Notes: generated from the sequence alone by a model not told the origin. A stretch of 64,000 nucleotides of DNA from Pseudooceanicola sp. HF7 (GCF_011806405.1 NZ_JAATOW010000010.1:1-64000); one strand, 5' to 3'. Shown: positions 24,015 to 33,178, numbered from the stretch's first letter. Translations and numbers: made by a program.

Positions 24015-25654
24015 TCAGGATCGTCCAGCAGCGCCTCGGCGGCGGTGATCGCGGCAATGTCCACCGGCTTGATCGGGACGCGTGGTGCGAAATACGACAG
24101 GTCTTCGAGCGGCAGACCCTGGCGACGTGCCATGATGCCTGCCACCGCCGGTGCGCAATAGCGGCCCTGGCAGCGGCCCATACCGATGCGCGTGGCCCGT
24201 TTCAGAGCGCCGATATCGGTTGGGTCATCCGTGAGCGCGGCATCCAGCTGTGCCTTGGTCACCTCTTCACAACGACAGATGTGCGTTTCCGGAGCGGCCT
24301 CTTCAGGCAAGGGCAGCCTGGCGGAATAGAGTCGCCAGAGTGCATCCTGAAAGCCCCGGTGACGGCGCAATGCGCTGTCGTCATCCGGTCGGGAGCTGGC
24401 GCCGGTGGCGGCCCGGCCCGCGATGTGGCCTTCGACCATTGCGGCGGGGGCCCCGCCCAGACCGCAGCAGTCACCCACCGCGTAAACCCCGGGAACCGTC
24501 GTCTCGCAGGTGGAAGAGCGCGTTACCCGCAGGTGGTCGAAACGCGCGTCGTAGGTCATGTCGCAGCCCAGCAGGCGCAGGATCTCGTTAGAGGGCTGAA
24601 AGCCGTAGTTCAGCAGCACCGCGTCGGCCTCGACTTGGGCCGGGCGCCCGCGGGCAGAATACTCGACCATAAGCGCGCTGTTCTGCGCGTGGATGGCGTG
24701 GGGCAGGGCGTCATGGGTGACACGTACTCCGTATCGGCGCAGGCGGGCCAGCATGGTGAAGCCCTTGCGGGTCAACCCGGTATCCCGCCGTGCCATGTCC
24801 AGCGCCGCGAAGGGGCGGGTCGCGGGTGCCGGCGCGGCCTCGGCCAGGACGACGATCTCGGCGCCGCCCGCGGTCAGTTCCTGCGCAACCTGTGCGACGA
24901 GCGGGCCATTGCCGAACAGCGCGACGCGCTTGCCGGGCAGGGTGCGATAGCTTCGCCACAAGGTCTGGGCGGCGCCGACCGTCATCACGCCGGGCAGCGT
25001 CCAGCCGGGGATCATCGCGGGACGTTCATAGGCGCCCGTTGCCACGATCAGACGATCGGGCGCGATGGCATAGACGGCCTCGGGGCTGGTGGCCATGATC
25101 TCTGGCCCGTCGAAGGCGCCCCAGACCTCTGTCTGAGACAAGAGCGTGACGCCGGCCTCTCGAGCCCTGCGCTGCAACTCACGACCTTCGCTTTGCTGCG
25201 GATCCAGCGGGGCCTTCTGCGTGTCGGCGGATTGCTTGAAATACTGGCCGCCGGGCACCTTGCGTTCGTCCAGCAGCACGACCTCGGCCCCTGCGTCACG
25301 CGCGGCGATGGCGGCAGACAGGCCACCTGCGCCTCCGCCGATGACCAGCACCTCCGGGGTCAGGCGTTTGGGGGTCAGGCTGCGCGGAGCGGGCGGCGTC
25401 AGTGGCGGGCGCGCCACCTGCGTTTCGACCTTCATGCCCTCACGGACGGGGGTCATGCAGGCGCGCTGGTTGGGTTGCCCGTCCACGGTGACAAGGCAAT
25501 CCTGGCAGACCCCCATGCCGCAGAAGATACCGCGCTTGGCCTCTGTATCGGTCTGGCGGAAGGCGCGATGCCCGGCGGCGGTCAGCGCGGCGGCAACGAC
25601 GTCGGTGCTGGCGCAGGTGATTTCTTGTCCGTCAAAGGTAAAGCGGCGGGTCAT
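24011..25654 (-). CDS. Opine-oxidase A-like / HcnB-like 2Fe-2S flavoprotein
   Basis: A 547-residue fusion. An N-terminal 2Fe-2S ferredoxin domain (CGMGVCQDC, with a fourth Cys in NQRACMTP) is followed by an FAD/NAD(P) domain (VIGGGAGGLSAA) and a C-terminal BFD-like [2Fe-2S] region with CRCEEV and GRCQGRYC. Enzymes built this way pass electrons from a DadA-like partner, as in opine oxidase OoxAB, HcnBC and LhpEF. The start at 25654 overlaps the upstream stop. Substrate type is inferred only from its partner. Confidence 0.85.
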   Translation of the reverse strand: MTRRFTFDGQEITCASTDVVAAALTAAGHRAFRQTDTEAKRGIFCGMGVCQDCLVTVDGQPNQRACMTPVREGMKVETQVARPPLTPPAPRSLTPKRLTPEVLVIGGGAGGLSAAIAARDAGAEVVLLDERKVPGGQYFKQSADTQKAPLDPQQSEGRELQRRAREAGVTLLSQTEVWGAFDGPEIMATSPEAVYAIAPDRLIVATGAYERPAMIPGWTLPGVMTVGAAQTLWRSYRTLPGKRVALFGNGPLVAQVAQELTAGGAEIVVLAEAAPAPATRPFAALDMARRDTGLTRKGFTMLARLRRYGVRVTHDALPHAIHAQNSALMVEYSARGRPAQVEADAVLLNYGFQPSNEILRLLGCDMTYDARFDHLRVTRSSTCETTVPGVYAVGDCCGLGGAPAAMVEGHIAGRAATGASSRPDDDSALRRHRGFQDALWRLYSARLPLPEEAAPETHICRCEEVTKAQLDAALTDDPTDIGALKRATRIGMGRCQGRYCAPAVAGIMARRQGLPLEDLSYFAPRVPIKPVDIAAITAAEALLDDPE

Positions 25655-26586
25655 GACTGTGTCCCTTGCAGGATTTTCCGCCGTCCGTCCAGCAGGCGGG
25701 CCAGAGCCTCTTCGCGCCATATGCGGCGGTCGGGCAGCGCGGCCTCTGACAGTACGGCGCGGCGTTCGGCCTCTACCCGGTCGACCAGTGCGGGGGGCCA
25801 ATCGGGTGCCTTTTCGCCCCGGTCGCGGCCGATGGCGGCATAGGCTGGCCCCAGTCGTTCTGCGTGGCCGCGCACCCCGCCGGCGGTGTTCAGGTCGGCT
25901 GTTTCGAACGGGCCGGACAGCGCCCAGCGGGGGCCAAGCCCGTCGCGCACCAGCCGGTCCAGCGCATCAACGCTGATCACCTTTTCATCGACCAGCCGGT
26001 AGGCCTCGCGCAGAAGGGCGGATTGCAGGCGGTTGAAGACGAAGGCCGGGACTTCGTGGCCAAGGCGGGCGGGGTCATAGCCACCTTGCCGGAACAGCGT
26101 CTCGGCGCGATCCAGTGTCGTGGCGGTGGTCCCCGGAGCGGGAACAAGCTCCAGGACCCGCAGCAGGCTGGGGGGGTTGGCAGGGTGGGCGACAAGGCAG
26201 CGCGCCTGGTCAGCTGGGTCCGGCAGGATTTGCGACATCGGAATGGCAGAGGAGGCGGTGGCCAGGACGGTCGTCTCGCTGCGCGCAATCAGATCGGCGA
26301 ACAGGGCCTGCTTGGCGTCGAGCCGTTCGGGTCCGGCTTCGATTACCAGGGGATCCGTGATGCGGTCCGGCAGGGCGGCGCCGTAGGTCGCGGTGCCGCG
26401 CGGCGTGTCCAGTCCCGCCAGTGCCATGGCCCTGGCGTGGCGACCGATGAGGTCTGGTGCTGCGTCCCGGGCCGGTTGCGCAGGATCGCAGAGCGTCACG
26501 TCGAAACCCGCGGCCATGAACGCCGCGGCGAAGCCGGTGCCGATGGGCCCGGCTCCCAGGATGAGAACCGTTCGCGCGTCATTCAT
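25651..26586 (-). CDS. 3-hydroxyacyl-CoA-dehydrogenase-family oxidoreductase
   Basis: NAD-binding dehydrogenase of 311 residues with LGAGPIGTGFAAAFMAAG at the N-terminus and a helical C-terminal domain, like L-gulonate or L-carnitine dehydrogenases and small 3-hydroxybutyryl-CoA dehydrogenases. The length suits a single-function enzyme acting on a beta-hydroxy acid rather than a fatty-acid oxidation multienzyme. First gene of its operon, 17 bp downstream of IclR box 3. Confidence 0.78.
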   Translation of the reverse strand: MNDARTVLILGAGPIGTGFAAAFMAAGFDVTLCDPAQPARDAAPDLIGRHARAMALAGLDTPRGTATYGAALPDRITDPLVIEAGPERLDAKQALFADLIARSETTVLATASSAIPMSQILPDPADQARCLVAHPANPPSLLRVLELVPAPGTTATTLDRAETLFRQGGYDPARLGHEVPAFVFNRLQSALLREAYRLVDEKVISVDALDRLVRDGLGPRWALSGPFETADLNTAGGVRGHAERLGPAYAAIGRDRGEKAPDWPPALVDRVEAERRAVLSEAALPDRRIWREEALARLLDGRRKILQGTQS

Positions 26587-26603
26587 GTTGCTCGACTCCC
26601 TAG

Positions 26604-26628
26604 TGTTCGTTATGTGAACAATTGTGCG
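26604..26628 (+). promoter_or_regulatory. IclR-regulon box 3 (divergent promoters)
   Basis: Half-sites TGTTCG, TGAACA and TGTGCG. It lies between two divergent genes, 17 bp from the HACDH-like start and 41 bp from the SDR start. TTGCTC (26588-26593) is 16 bases before TTATGT (26610-26615), so a plus-strand -10 element is inside the box. Confidence 0.78.
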
Positions 26629-26669
26629 AAATGTCGAATGGCGTCAAGAGCGCCGGAAAGGGAAAGCCG

Positions 26670-27431
26670 ATGTTGAAGGGCAAGACGGTGCTTGTCACGG
26701 GCGCCTCCAAGGGAATTGGACAGCAGATCGCCCGAGAGGTTGCAGCCCGTGGAGCGCGGGTCGTGGCGCATTACGGCCGGGATCGCGCGGGCGCCCAAGC
26801 GGCCCTGGAGGGCGTGGCTGAGGAGCGTGCGATCCTGTTGCAAGGGGATCTTGCCGCGCCCGGTGGCGCTGAAGAGATCTTTGCAAAGGCGGTGGAGCTA
26901 ACCGGCGGCCTGGATGGCATGGTCAACAACGCGGCGGTCATGCGCTTTGCCGGCGGCATCGACGATACGGATGAAGACTGGGCCGATGTCTGGTCCGAAA
27001 CCTTCCAGGTCAACGTGTTCGCGGCCTCGATCCTTCTCCGGCAGGCGGTGCGGCATTTCCGTGAGCGCGGTGGCGGTGAGATCGTCGGGATTTCCAGCTG
27101 GGCCGCGCAGAAAGGTGTCACCAATCCGCAGACCATCGCCTATGCCGCGTCGAAAGCGGCCTTCAAGGCTGCCTTGCAGACTGTCGCAACCGGCTATGCC
27201 CGTGATGGTATCCGCACTTACATCATCGCACCTGGTGTCGTGGACACCAAGATGAGCCGAGATTTTGCTGAAAGCCAGGGCGGGCGCCATGTTGTTGAAG
27301 ACCGGTTGACCATGGGGGCGTTCGTGCCGCCGTCGGACATCGCCGCGCTGGCCGCCTTCTGCCTGTCGGGCCAGTGCCACCACCTGTCCGGCGCGACGCT
27401 GGACGTGAACGGGGCCAGCTACATTCGCTGA
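26670..27431 (+). CDS. SDR-family oxidoreductase, FabG-like
   Basis: NAD(P)-dependent short-chain dehydrogenase of 253 residues: GASKGIGQ cofactor motif, NNAA, catalytic serine in GISSWAAQ and YAASK, and C-terminal LDVNGASYIR. Start MLKGKTVLVTG at 26670. Transcribed alone from the divergent promoter controlled by box 3; it could work on the product of the opine-oxidase-like set. Confidence 0.88.
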   Translation: MLKGKTVLVTGASKGIGQQIAREVAARGARVVAHYGRDRAGAQAALEGVAEERAILLQGDLAAPGGAEEIFAKAVELTGGLDGMVNNAAVMRFAGGIDDTDEDWADVWSETFQVNVFAASILLRQAVRHFRERGGGEIVGISSWAAQKGVTNPQTIAYAASKAAFKAALQTVATGYARDGIRTYIIAPGVVDTKMSRDFAESQGGRHVVEDRLTMGAFVPPSDIAALAAFCLSGQCHHLSGATLDVNGASYIR

Positions 27432-27515
27432 GACCGGCTGAAAGAGGCAGCTAGACGACCCCGTCCCTGAAGGTCCCGCTGTGCTGTTTCACCTTTTTCG
27501 TGACGTTTAGAGCTG

Positions 27516-27541
27516 ACCGGCGCCGTGTTACCGGCGCCGGT
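27516..27541. terminator. Hairpin between convergent genes
   Basis: ACCGGCGCC (27516-27524) pairs with GGCGCCGGT (27533-27541). No T-run follows on either strand, so this may be a transcript end stabiliser or a weak two-way terminator. Confidence 0.45.
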
Positions 27542-27555
27542 TCATGTTCTTGGGG

Positions 27556-28659
27556 TCAGGACGCAAGCTTCAGATAGAACGCATAGAGCTTTGGCAGGAT
27601 CGACGCGGGCTCCGGATGTCCCAGTTTTTGCGCGGCGTGATACGGCCAGGCAGGGTCGCTCAGCATGCCACGGGCCAGCGCAACAAGGTCGGCCTTGCCC
27701 TCTGCCACGATGCTGTTGGCCAGCTCGGGGTCGCTTATCATGCCGACGGCCACGGTCGGAAGGCCGGTGTCCTGGCGTATACGCTCTGCGAAGGGAACCT
27801 GGAAACCCGGCTCCGGCTTTTGCTGGGTCAGCCGCATGCCAGCCGGGATCCCCCCGCCCGAGGCATCGATCATGTCGACCCCTTCGGCGCGCAGGGCATG
27901 GCTGAGGGCGACGGTGTCGTACAGCGTCAGCCCGCCGCCTTCGCCATCGACGCAGGAGGCGCGGTAAAGAAGCGGCATGTCGTCCGGCAGCGCGGCCCGC
28001 ACGGCCCGGGCTACTTCAACCGGAAGGCGCATCCGGTTTTCCACCGGCCCGCCATAGTCATCGGTGCGACGGTTGGAGTACGGCGACATGAATTCATGCA
28101 GCAGGTAGCCATGGGCGCCGTGGATCTCTACGCCGTCGAAGCCGGCCTCGATGGCACGTCGGGCGGCGGCGGCGAAATCGCGGATCACACCCTCGATCCC
28201 GGCAGCATCAAGCGCCTGGGGGGTATGCCAGCCTTCGCGGGCGGGCAGGGCAGAGGGCGCGAAGGTCTGCCAGGCCGGTCCTGATCCCTGTGGATCCAGA
28301 GGACCCGCCCCGTCCCAGGGCCGCTTGGTCGAGGCCTTGGCCCCGGCGTGGTTGATCTGCACGAAGACAGGAATGCCTTGCGCACGGTATAGGTCTGTGA
28401 CCTCGCGCCATGCGGCGACCTGTGCATCATTGTAAAGCCCCGTGCAACCGGGGCTGATGCGGCCCTCTGGACTGATGCCCGTCGCCTCCACCACGACCGA
28501 GCCAACGCCCGAGGTGGCATAGCGCCCGTGGTGCGCGCGGTGCCAGGCATTGGGCACACCGTCGATGGCCTGGTACTGGCACATCGGTGCCAGCATGATC
28601 CGGTTGGGAAAGGTGACGCCGCGCAGTTGAAAGGGCGTGAATAGCGGAATGTCTGTCAT
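27556..28659 (-). CDS. Old-Yellow-Enzyme ene-reductase, NamA/YqjM type
   Basis: FMN-dependent NAD(P)H:flavin oxidoreductase of 367 residues, a single TIM barrel with N-terminal LFTPFQLRGVTFPNRIMLAP and the substrate-binding pair in HGAHGYLLHEF. This class reduces activated C=C bonds of enals, enones or unsaturated imino acids. The start overlaps the aldolase-family gene stop (ATGA); it ends the operon that begins at 30438 under box 4. Confidence 0.87.
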   Translation of the reverse strand: MTDIPLFTPFQLRGVTFPNRIMLAPMCQYQAIDGVPNAWHRAHHGRYATSGVGSVVVEATGISPEGRISPGCTGLYNDAQVAAWREVTDLYRAQGIPVFVQINHAGAKASTKRPWDGAGPLDPQGSGPAWQTFAPSALPAREGWHTPQALDAAGIEGVIRDFAAAARRAIEAGFDGVEIHGAHGYLLHEFMSPYSNRRTDDYGGPVENRMRLPVEVARAVRAALPDDMPLLYRASCVDGEGGGLTLYDTVALSHALRAEGVDMIDASGGGIPAGMRLTQQKPEPGFQVPFAERIRQDTGLPTVAVGMISDPELANSIVAEGKADLVALARGMLSDPAWPYHAAQKLGHPEPASILPKLYAFYLKLAS

Positions 28660-29594
28660 GCCGCCCTGCTTTCGAGTTCGTCCATAAGCTTGTCAAGCTC
28701 ATCCATGATGCCCTTCAACCGTTCGGCCTTGGCCAGATCTTCAGCGCCGAGCGAGGCAAAGGTGGTCAGCGGGGGACGGACGTCACCAACCGGGTAGCCC
28801 GCCTTGGCCGCCAGCGCCTTGGAATAACACTGATGCCCGTAGGTTGGGTGGCCTTCGGCGATGACGTGTTCGATCACCGTGATGTGGCGCTGAATGCGCT
28901 TGGCATCCTCGATCCGGCCGGCCTCCAGAAGCTCCCAGATCCTGGTAGAGGCGCGCGGGATGTAATTGCCGAAGGGGTTCACGTATCCCACAGCGCCCAG
29001 AAGGAAGCTTTCCACGATCCGCTCGCCGGCAAATACATTCATGACGCCTTCGGTCTCTTCGACGATGTCGTAGACGCGGGCGACGTCCATCGACGCCTCC
29101 TTGATGTGGCGGACGGTGTCGAATTCGCGGGTCAGGCGGCCGACCAGTTTCGCGGACATGTCGACGTTGGAGGTGACCGGGTTGTTATAGAGCATGATCG
29201 GAAGATCGCAGGTCCGGGTTATCGTGTCGTAATAGCCGACGATCTCGTCCTCGGTCGGGGTGTAATAGTAGGGTGGGATGATCATCAGGCCCTGGGCACC
29301 GGCGTCCTGCGCTTCGCGCGCATAGCGGGCGGCGGTCGGGGAATGCGCGTTCGCGGCCCCCACCAGCACGTCGATGCGGCCATCCACATGGGCGACCGTA
29401 TCCTCGATATAGCGGCGACGCTCATCGTCGGTGACGGTCAGGAACTCGCCCGATGTACCAAGGATGATGATCCCGGGCGCGCCTTGCGCGATCTGCCAGT
29501 CGACAAAGCGGCGGTTGGCAGCAAGGTCGATATCGCCACCATCCTCGGTAAAGGGCGTGACATTTACCGAGTAGCTTCCACGAAACTCTTTCAT
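28656..29594 (-). CDS. Dihydrodipicolinate-synthase family protein (2)
   Basis: Class I aldolase-type enzyme of 312 residues with GTSGE (46-50), Tyr136 (LYNNP) and Schiff-base Lys165 (HIKEAS). It differs clearly from the first family member at 15222, so the two probably act on different keto acids. This family includes the Pyr4H2C deaminase of hydroxyproline catabolism as well as sugar-acid dehydratases and aldolases. It is in the operon TIM barrel, aldolase, ene-reductase. Confidence 0.84.
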   Translation of the reverse strand: MKEFRGSYSVNVTPFTEDGGDIDLAANRRFVDWQIAQGAPGIIILGTSGEFLTVTDDERRRYIEDTVAHVDGRIDVLVGAANAHSPTAARYAREAQDAGAQGLMIIPPYYYTPTEDEIVGYYDTITRTCDLPIMLYNNPVTSNVDMSAKLVGRLTREFDTVRHIKEASMDVARVYDIVEETEGVMNVFAGERIVESFLLGAVGYVNPFGNYIPRASTRIWELLEAGRIEDAKRIQRHITVIEHVIAEGHPTYGHQCYSKALAAKAGYPVGDVRPPLTTFASLGAEDLAKAERLKGIMDELDKLMDELESRAA

Positions 29595-29607
29595 ATCTCT
29601 CTCCGGA

Positions 29608-30438
29608 TTACAGCGCGGCCCAGCCGTGGTCGGCGAGGATGGCGTGGGATTTGCGATAGTCGCCATCAGGGTCGTTGGCGGGATCATTGGCGTCGGCGAT
29701 GATTTCCAGAACGGTCATCTTGTCGTAGCCAATGTCTTTCAGGGCCTGCAGGGTGGGGCCGGGATCGACGATTCCGGTGCCCAGGCATTCGTGCTTGAAG
29801 ACATCCGCCGGCGTATCCGAAATGTGCACGTTCTCGACCAGGTCGCCCAGCATCCGGATCGCCTCGGCCGGGTCCTCCTTGATGTAGATCGAGTTGCAGA
29901 CATCGAAGTTCACGCCCACATCACCGATCCGCTCGCAGAGCTCCTTCATGTCCAGGGCGGTGGGGCGATGCGTGAAGGGAACGTTTTCCAGCAGGATGCG
30001 GACATTGGCGCCTTTGGCGTGCTCCACCACCTTTTGCGCGCTCTCGACGAACCAGTCGTCCAGCCAGGTCTTGGGCGGATCGATCAGCCCGCCATGGGGC
30101 CCCGGGATCATTACCACGTAGGGGCACGACAGATCCGCAGCCAGGTCGATGGTCTCGCGATAGCGATCCACCGTGTAATCGCGCATCAGGCGGTCCGGAG
30201 CGTTGGGGTTGTTATCGATCAGCGGATAGCAAAGGGACGTGATCCGAGCGCCTTCGCCATCCAGCCAGGACTTGTAGGCGCGAACGTCGTTGCGCGACAG
30301 CTCTGCAGGCCAGCAATGCGGCGGAAAGATCATCAGCTCGAAATTGCGGTAGCCCAGCCCGCGCAGGTGGCGCAAGGAGTCCAGCCCGGTTTTCGAGTAG
30401 AGATGCGGAAAAGTACTGGCGGCGACTTCTAGTGCCAT
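29608..30438 (-). CDS. Sugar-phosphate isomerase/epimerase-family TIM barrel
   Basis: Xylose-isomerase-like TIM barrel of 276 residues. Metal-ligand candidates are seen in RILLENVPF, NFDVCNS, NVHISDT and VLEIIA, so a divalent-metal isomerase or epimerase is likely. The ATG at 30438 is preceded by a purine-rich AGG; longer upstream frame is not family-like. First gene after box 4 on this strand. Substrate unknown; such proteins also act on keto acids and inositols. Confidence 0.78.
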   Translation of the reverse strand: MALEVAASTFPHLYSKTGLDSLRHLRGLGYRNFELMIFPPHCWPAELSRNDVRAYKSWLDGEGARITSLCYPLIDNNPNAPDRLMRDYTVDRYRETIDLAADLSCPYVVMIPGPHGGLIDPPKTWLDDWFVESAQKVVEHAKGANVRILLENVPFTHRPTALDMKELCERIGDVGVNFDVCNSIYIKEDPAEAIRMLGDLVENVHISDTPADVFKHECLGTGIVDPGPTLQALKDIGYDKMTVLEIIADANDPANDPDGDYRKSHAILADHGWAAL

Positions 30439-30470
30439 TGGGGGGAACCTCCGTGTCAGTAAAATCTGTA

Positions 30471-30495
30471 TGTTCATTATGCGGACAAAAGTTAG
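30471..30495 (+). promoter_or_regulatory. IclR-regulon box 4 (divergent promoters)
   Basis: TGTTCA, TTATG, CGGACA, AA, AGTTAG: third half-site weak. A further half-site-like TATATCGAACATA follows at 30496-30508, so two regulators might bind. It separates the TIM-barrel operon (32 bp away) from the divergent FAD oxidoreductase (39 bp away). Confidence 0.7.
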
Positions 30496-30534
30496 TATAT
30501 CGAACATAAGAGAGTCTTCAACGGGGATTTGTTC

Positions 30535-31653
30535 ATGCGCTACGATCTTGCGATCATCGGCGGGGGGTTGGCTGGAACGGCTACCGCATATTATGCGGCG
30601 CGCGCCGGGGCGCGGGTGATCTTGCTGGAGCGACGGGATTTGAACCTGGGCGCGTCCGGGTCAAATGCGGGGTCAATCCACGCGCAGATCCCCTTCGACC
30701 CGTTCCGCAATCTCGGGGCCGATTGGGCGCGCCGTTATGCCGAGGTGCTCCCACTTTTCATAAAGTCGATCGACCTTTGGGCGGGGCTCGAAAAGGAGCT
30801 GGGCGGAGAGCTCGGTTTTGTCGGCAAGGGCGGCTTGATGGTGGCCGGGTCAAAGGCCGAGCTAGAGATGCTGCAAGAGAAATCCGCCATCGAACGGGCG
30901 CAGGGTTTGCGCATCGATATCTGGAGCGCGCAGGACCTTTCCGAACAGGCGCCCTTCTTGACGAAGGGCTTTCCGGGCGGTGCCTTTTGTCCCATCGAAG
31001 GCAAGGCCGACCCGTTCCGTGTCGCGCCCCTGTTTGCCAGCCGTGCCATCGAAGCGGGGACGGCGCTACGCCGCAATGCCCCGGTCACGGCAATTGACCG
31101 TGAAAACGGGGGATTCGTCATTACAGCGGGCGGCACCCCCGTTCACGCTGCCCGTGTCGTCAATGCCGCCGGCGCACAGGCGGCGGAAGTGGCAGCGATG
31201 TTGGGCGTTTCCGTCCCGATCGAAGCCCATGCCATCCAGGTCAGTGTCACCGAGAAACGCCCCCCTCTGCTGCCATGGCTCCTGTACTTCACGTCCGAGA
31301 AGCTGACCCTGAAACAGGCCGCCGAGGGCGGCTTTCTGATTGGCGGTGGATGGCCCGCGCGCATGCGCGGCGGCCCGGTGGTCGATCACCGATCGACCCT
31401 GCGCAACCTCGCCTTGGCGCAGCGCCTTGTGCCGGCGCTGGCCGATGTCCAGATCGTGCGCAGTTGGGCCGCCATGGTGAACGGGACGCCCGATTGGCGG
31501 CCCGTCTTGGGCGAGGTGCCGCAAGTTCCGGGCTTCTTCCTTAACCTTTTCCCCTGGATGGGCTTCACCGCCGGGCCCGTGGTGTCAAAGGCCATCGCGG
31601 CGCTGTCGCTTGGCATGACGCCTGACGTGGATCTGGCACCCTTTTCGCTCTGA
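30535..31653 (+). CDS. DadA/opine-oxidase-type FAD oxidoreductase (2)
   Basis: Second DAO-family flavoprotein of 372 residues, the same length as the one at 22896, starting MRYDLAIIGGGLAGTATAYYAARAG. It has no adjacent A-type subunit of its own. The ATG at 30535 follows GGGGA. It may share the single OoxA-like protein encoded at 24011, or act as a simple oxidase or dehydrogenase. Controlled by box 4. Confidence 0.82.
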   Translation: MRYDLAIIGGGLAGTATAYYAARAGARVILLERRDLNLGASGSNAGSIHAQIPFDPFRNLGADWARRYAEVLPLFIKSIDLWAGLEKELGGELGFVGKGGLMVAGSKAELEMLQEKSAIERAQGLRIDIWSAQDLSEQAPFLTKGFPGGAFCPIEGKADPFRVAPLFASRAIEAGTALRRNAPVTAIDRENGGFVITAGGTPVHAARVVNAAGAQAAEVAAMLGVSVPIEAHAIQVSVTEKRPPLLPWLLYFTSEKLTLKQAAEGGFLIGGGWPARMRGGPVVDHRSTLRNLALAQRLVPALADVQIVRSWAAMVNGTPDWRPVLGEVPQVPGFFLNLFPWMGFTAGPVVSKAIAALSLGMTPDVDLAPFSL

Positions 31654-31678
31654 TGAGCCTTTGGTTGGCGAACTTTTG

Positions 31679-31720
31679 TTGCCAAATGCGCAAGGTGTTC
31701 GTTATACGAACAAATGTACG
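31679..31720 (+). promoter_or_regulatory. Promoter overlapping IclR-regulon box 5
   Basis: The best copy of the motif (31696-31720): TGTTCG, TTATA, CGAACA, AA, TGTACG, with TGTTCGT/ACGAACA a perfect inverted repeat. TTGCCA (31679-31684) is 17 bases before TTATAC (31702-31707), which places the -10 element inside the operator. Bound regulator would cover the promoter. It ends 18 bp before the aldehyde dehydrogenase start. Confidence 0.78.
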
Positions 31721-31738
31721 CAAAAATAGGAGAGTCGC

Positions 31739-33178
31739 ATGTCGGACTGGATGCGTCAGACCAACCTGATCGGTGGAGCATGGGTAGGGGCCGATAACGG
31801 AGGCACGATAGACGTCACCGACCCCTCCAGCGGAGAGGTCATCGGACAGGTGCCTAATTCCGGCGCGGCCGAAACCCGCCGGGCCATCGAAGCCGCCCAC
31901 GCGGCCTTCCCCGCCTATGCTGCAAAGACGGTGACAGAGCGCGCCGCGCTGCTGCGGGCGCTGGCGGCGGAAATCACTGCGAACGCCGAGGATCTTGCGC
32001 GCATCCTGACGATGGAGCAGGGAAAGCCGCTGGCCGAAGCCCGGGGAGAGGTGATGTCTTCGGCGGCCTATGTGCAATGGTTCGCAGAAGAGGCGCGCCG
32101 CACCCGAGGTGAGGTCATCCCGTCGCCCTGGCCCAATCGACGCCTGATGACGACCAAGCATCCCGTCGGCGTCGTCGCAGCTATCACGCCGTGGAACTTT
32201 CCCAGCTCCATGCTGGCACGCAAACTGGGGCCGGCCTTGGCGGCGGGTTGCCCGGTTGTGGTGAAACCGGCAACAGCGACCCCCTATAGCGGGCTTGCCT
32301 GGGGAATTCTGGCAGAGCGCGCCGGCTTCCCGCCAGGGGTGGTCAACATCCTGACCGGTTCGGCCCGCGCCATCGGCGGAGAGATCATGGACAACCCCCT
32401 GGTGCGCAAGGTCACGTTCACCGGGTCGACGGAGATCGGCAAGGAGCTGCTGCGCGGTGCCGCCGGAACGGTGAAGAAGGTCAGCATGGAACTGGGGGGC
32501 AACGCCCCCTTCATCGTGTTTGACGACGCGGATGTCGACCGGGCCGTGGATGGCGCCATGATTGCCAAGTTCCGCAACGCCGGGCAAACCTGCATCTGTT
32601 CAAACCGCGTCTACGTCCAAGCTGGCATCTACGACACCTTTGTCGAGCGGCTGGCGGAACGTGCGAAGGCGCTGAACGTCGCGCCGGGCCTCGAAGAGGG
32701 TGCGGAACAAGGCCCGCTGGTCGACGCCCCCGCCTTGGAAAAGATCTCTGAGTTGGTGAAGGACGCCGTGGACAAGGGCGGGCGTGTGCTGGCCGGCGGG
32801 AGAGCGCATGAACGCGGCGGGCTGTTCTATACCCCGACCGTCATCGCCGACGCCACGCCGCAAATGCGCGTCACCCAGGAAGAGATCTTCGGCCCTGTTG
32901 CCCCGGTCTACCGTTTCGAGACCGAGGAAGAGGTCATCGCCATGGCCAATGACACGGTCTACGGGCTTGCCGCCTATGCCTATACCGGCGACCTGGGGCG
33001 CGCGTTCCGGCTTCAGGACGGGTTGGAATACGGGCTGATCGGTATCAATGAAGTGCTGATCGTGACCCCGGAAATCCCCTTCGGCGGTCTGAAGGAATCC
33101 GGCATGGGCAAGGAAGGCGGCTGGCAGGGCCTCGATGACTATCTCGAAACCCGGTACACCTGCATCGGCGGATTGTGA
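31739..33178 (+). CDS. NAD(P)-dependent aldehyde dehydrogenase, succinate-semialdehyde-dehydrogenase type
   Basis: Aldehyde dehydrogenase of 479 residues, GabD-like. The catalytic cysteine is C285 in GQTCICSN and the general base E251 in MELGGN. The TCIC pair of cysteines is typical of succinate-semialdehyde dehydrogenases. It oxidises a semialdehyde, such as succinate or alpha-ketoglutarate semialdehyde, to an acid. ATG preceded by AGGAGAG. The SDR at 33400 may be cotranscribed across a 220-bp gap. Confidence 0.88.
   Translation: MSDWMRQTNLIGGAWVGADNGGTIDVTDPSSGEVIGQVPNSGAAETRRAIEAAHAAFPAYAAKTVTERAALLRALAAEITANAEDLARILTMEQGKPLAEARGEVMSSAAYVQWFAEEARRTRGEVIPSPWPNRRLMTTKHPVGVVAAITPWNFPSSMLARKLGPALAAGCPVVVKPATATPYSGLAWGILAERAGFPPGVVNILTGSARAIGGEIMDNPLVRKVTFTGSTEIGKELLRGAAGTVKKVSMELGGNAPFIVFDDADVDRAVDGAMIAKFRNAGQTCICSNRVYVQAGIYDTFVERLAERAKALNVAPGLEEGAEQGPLVDAPALEKISELVKDAVDKGGRVLAGGRAHERGGLFYTPTVIADATPQMRVTQEEIFGPVAPVYRFETEEEVIAMANDTVYGLAAYAYTGDLGRAFRLQDGLEYGLIGINEVLIVTPEIPFGGLKESGMGKEGGWQGLDDYLETRYTCIGGL

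Noticed and set aside
24011-25654. HcnB (hydrogen cyanide synthase) assignment
   Set aside because: The domain layout is shared, but there is no hcnA gene, and the context of catabolic genes fits opine-oxidase-like function better.
30529-30546. Possible tenth IclR box at the start of the FAD oxidoreductase gene
   Set aside because: Only a TTTGTTCATGCGC-like half overlaps the start codon; the other half-sites are missing, and box 4 lies just upstream.
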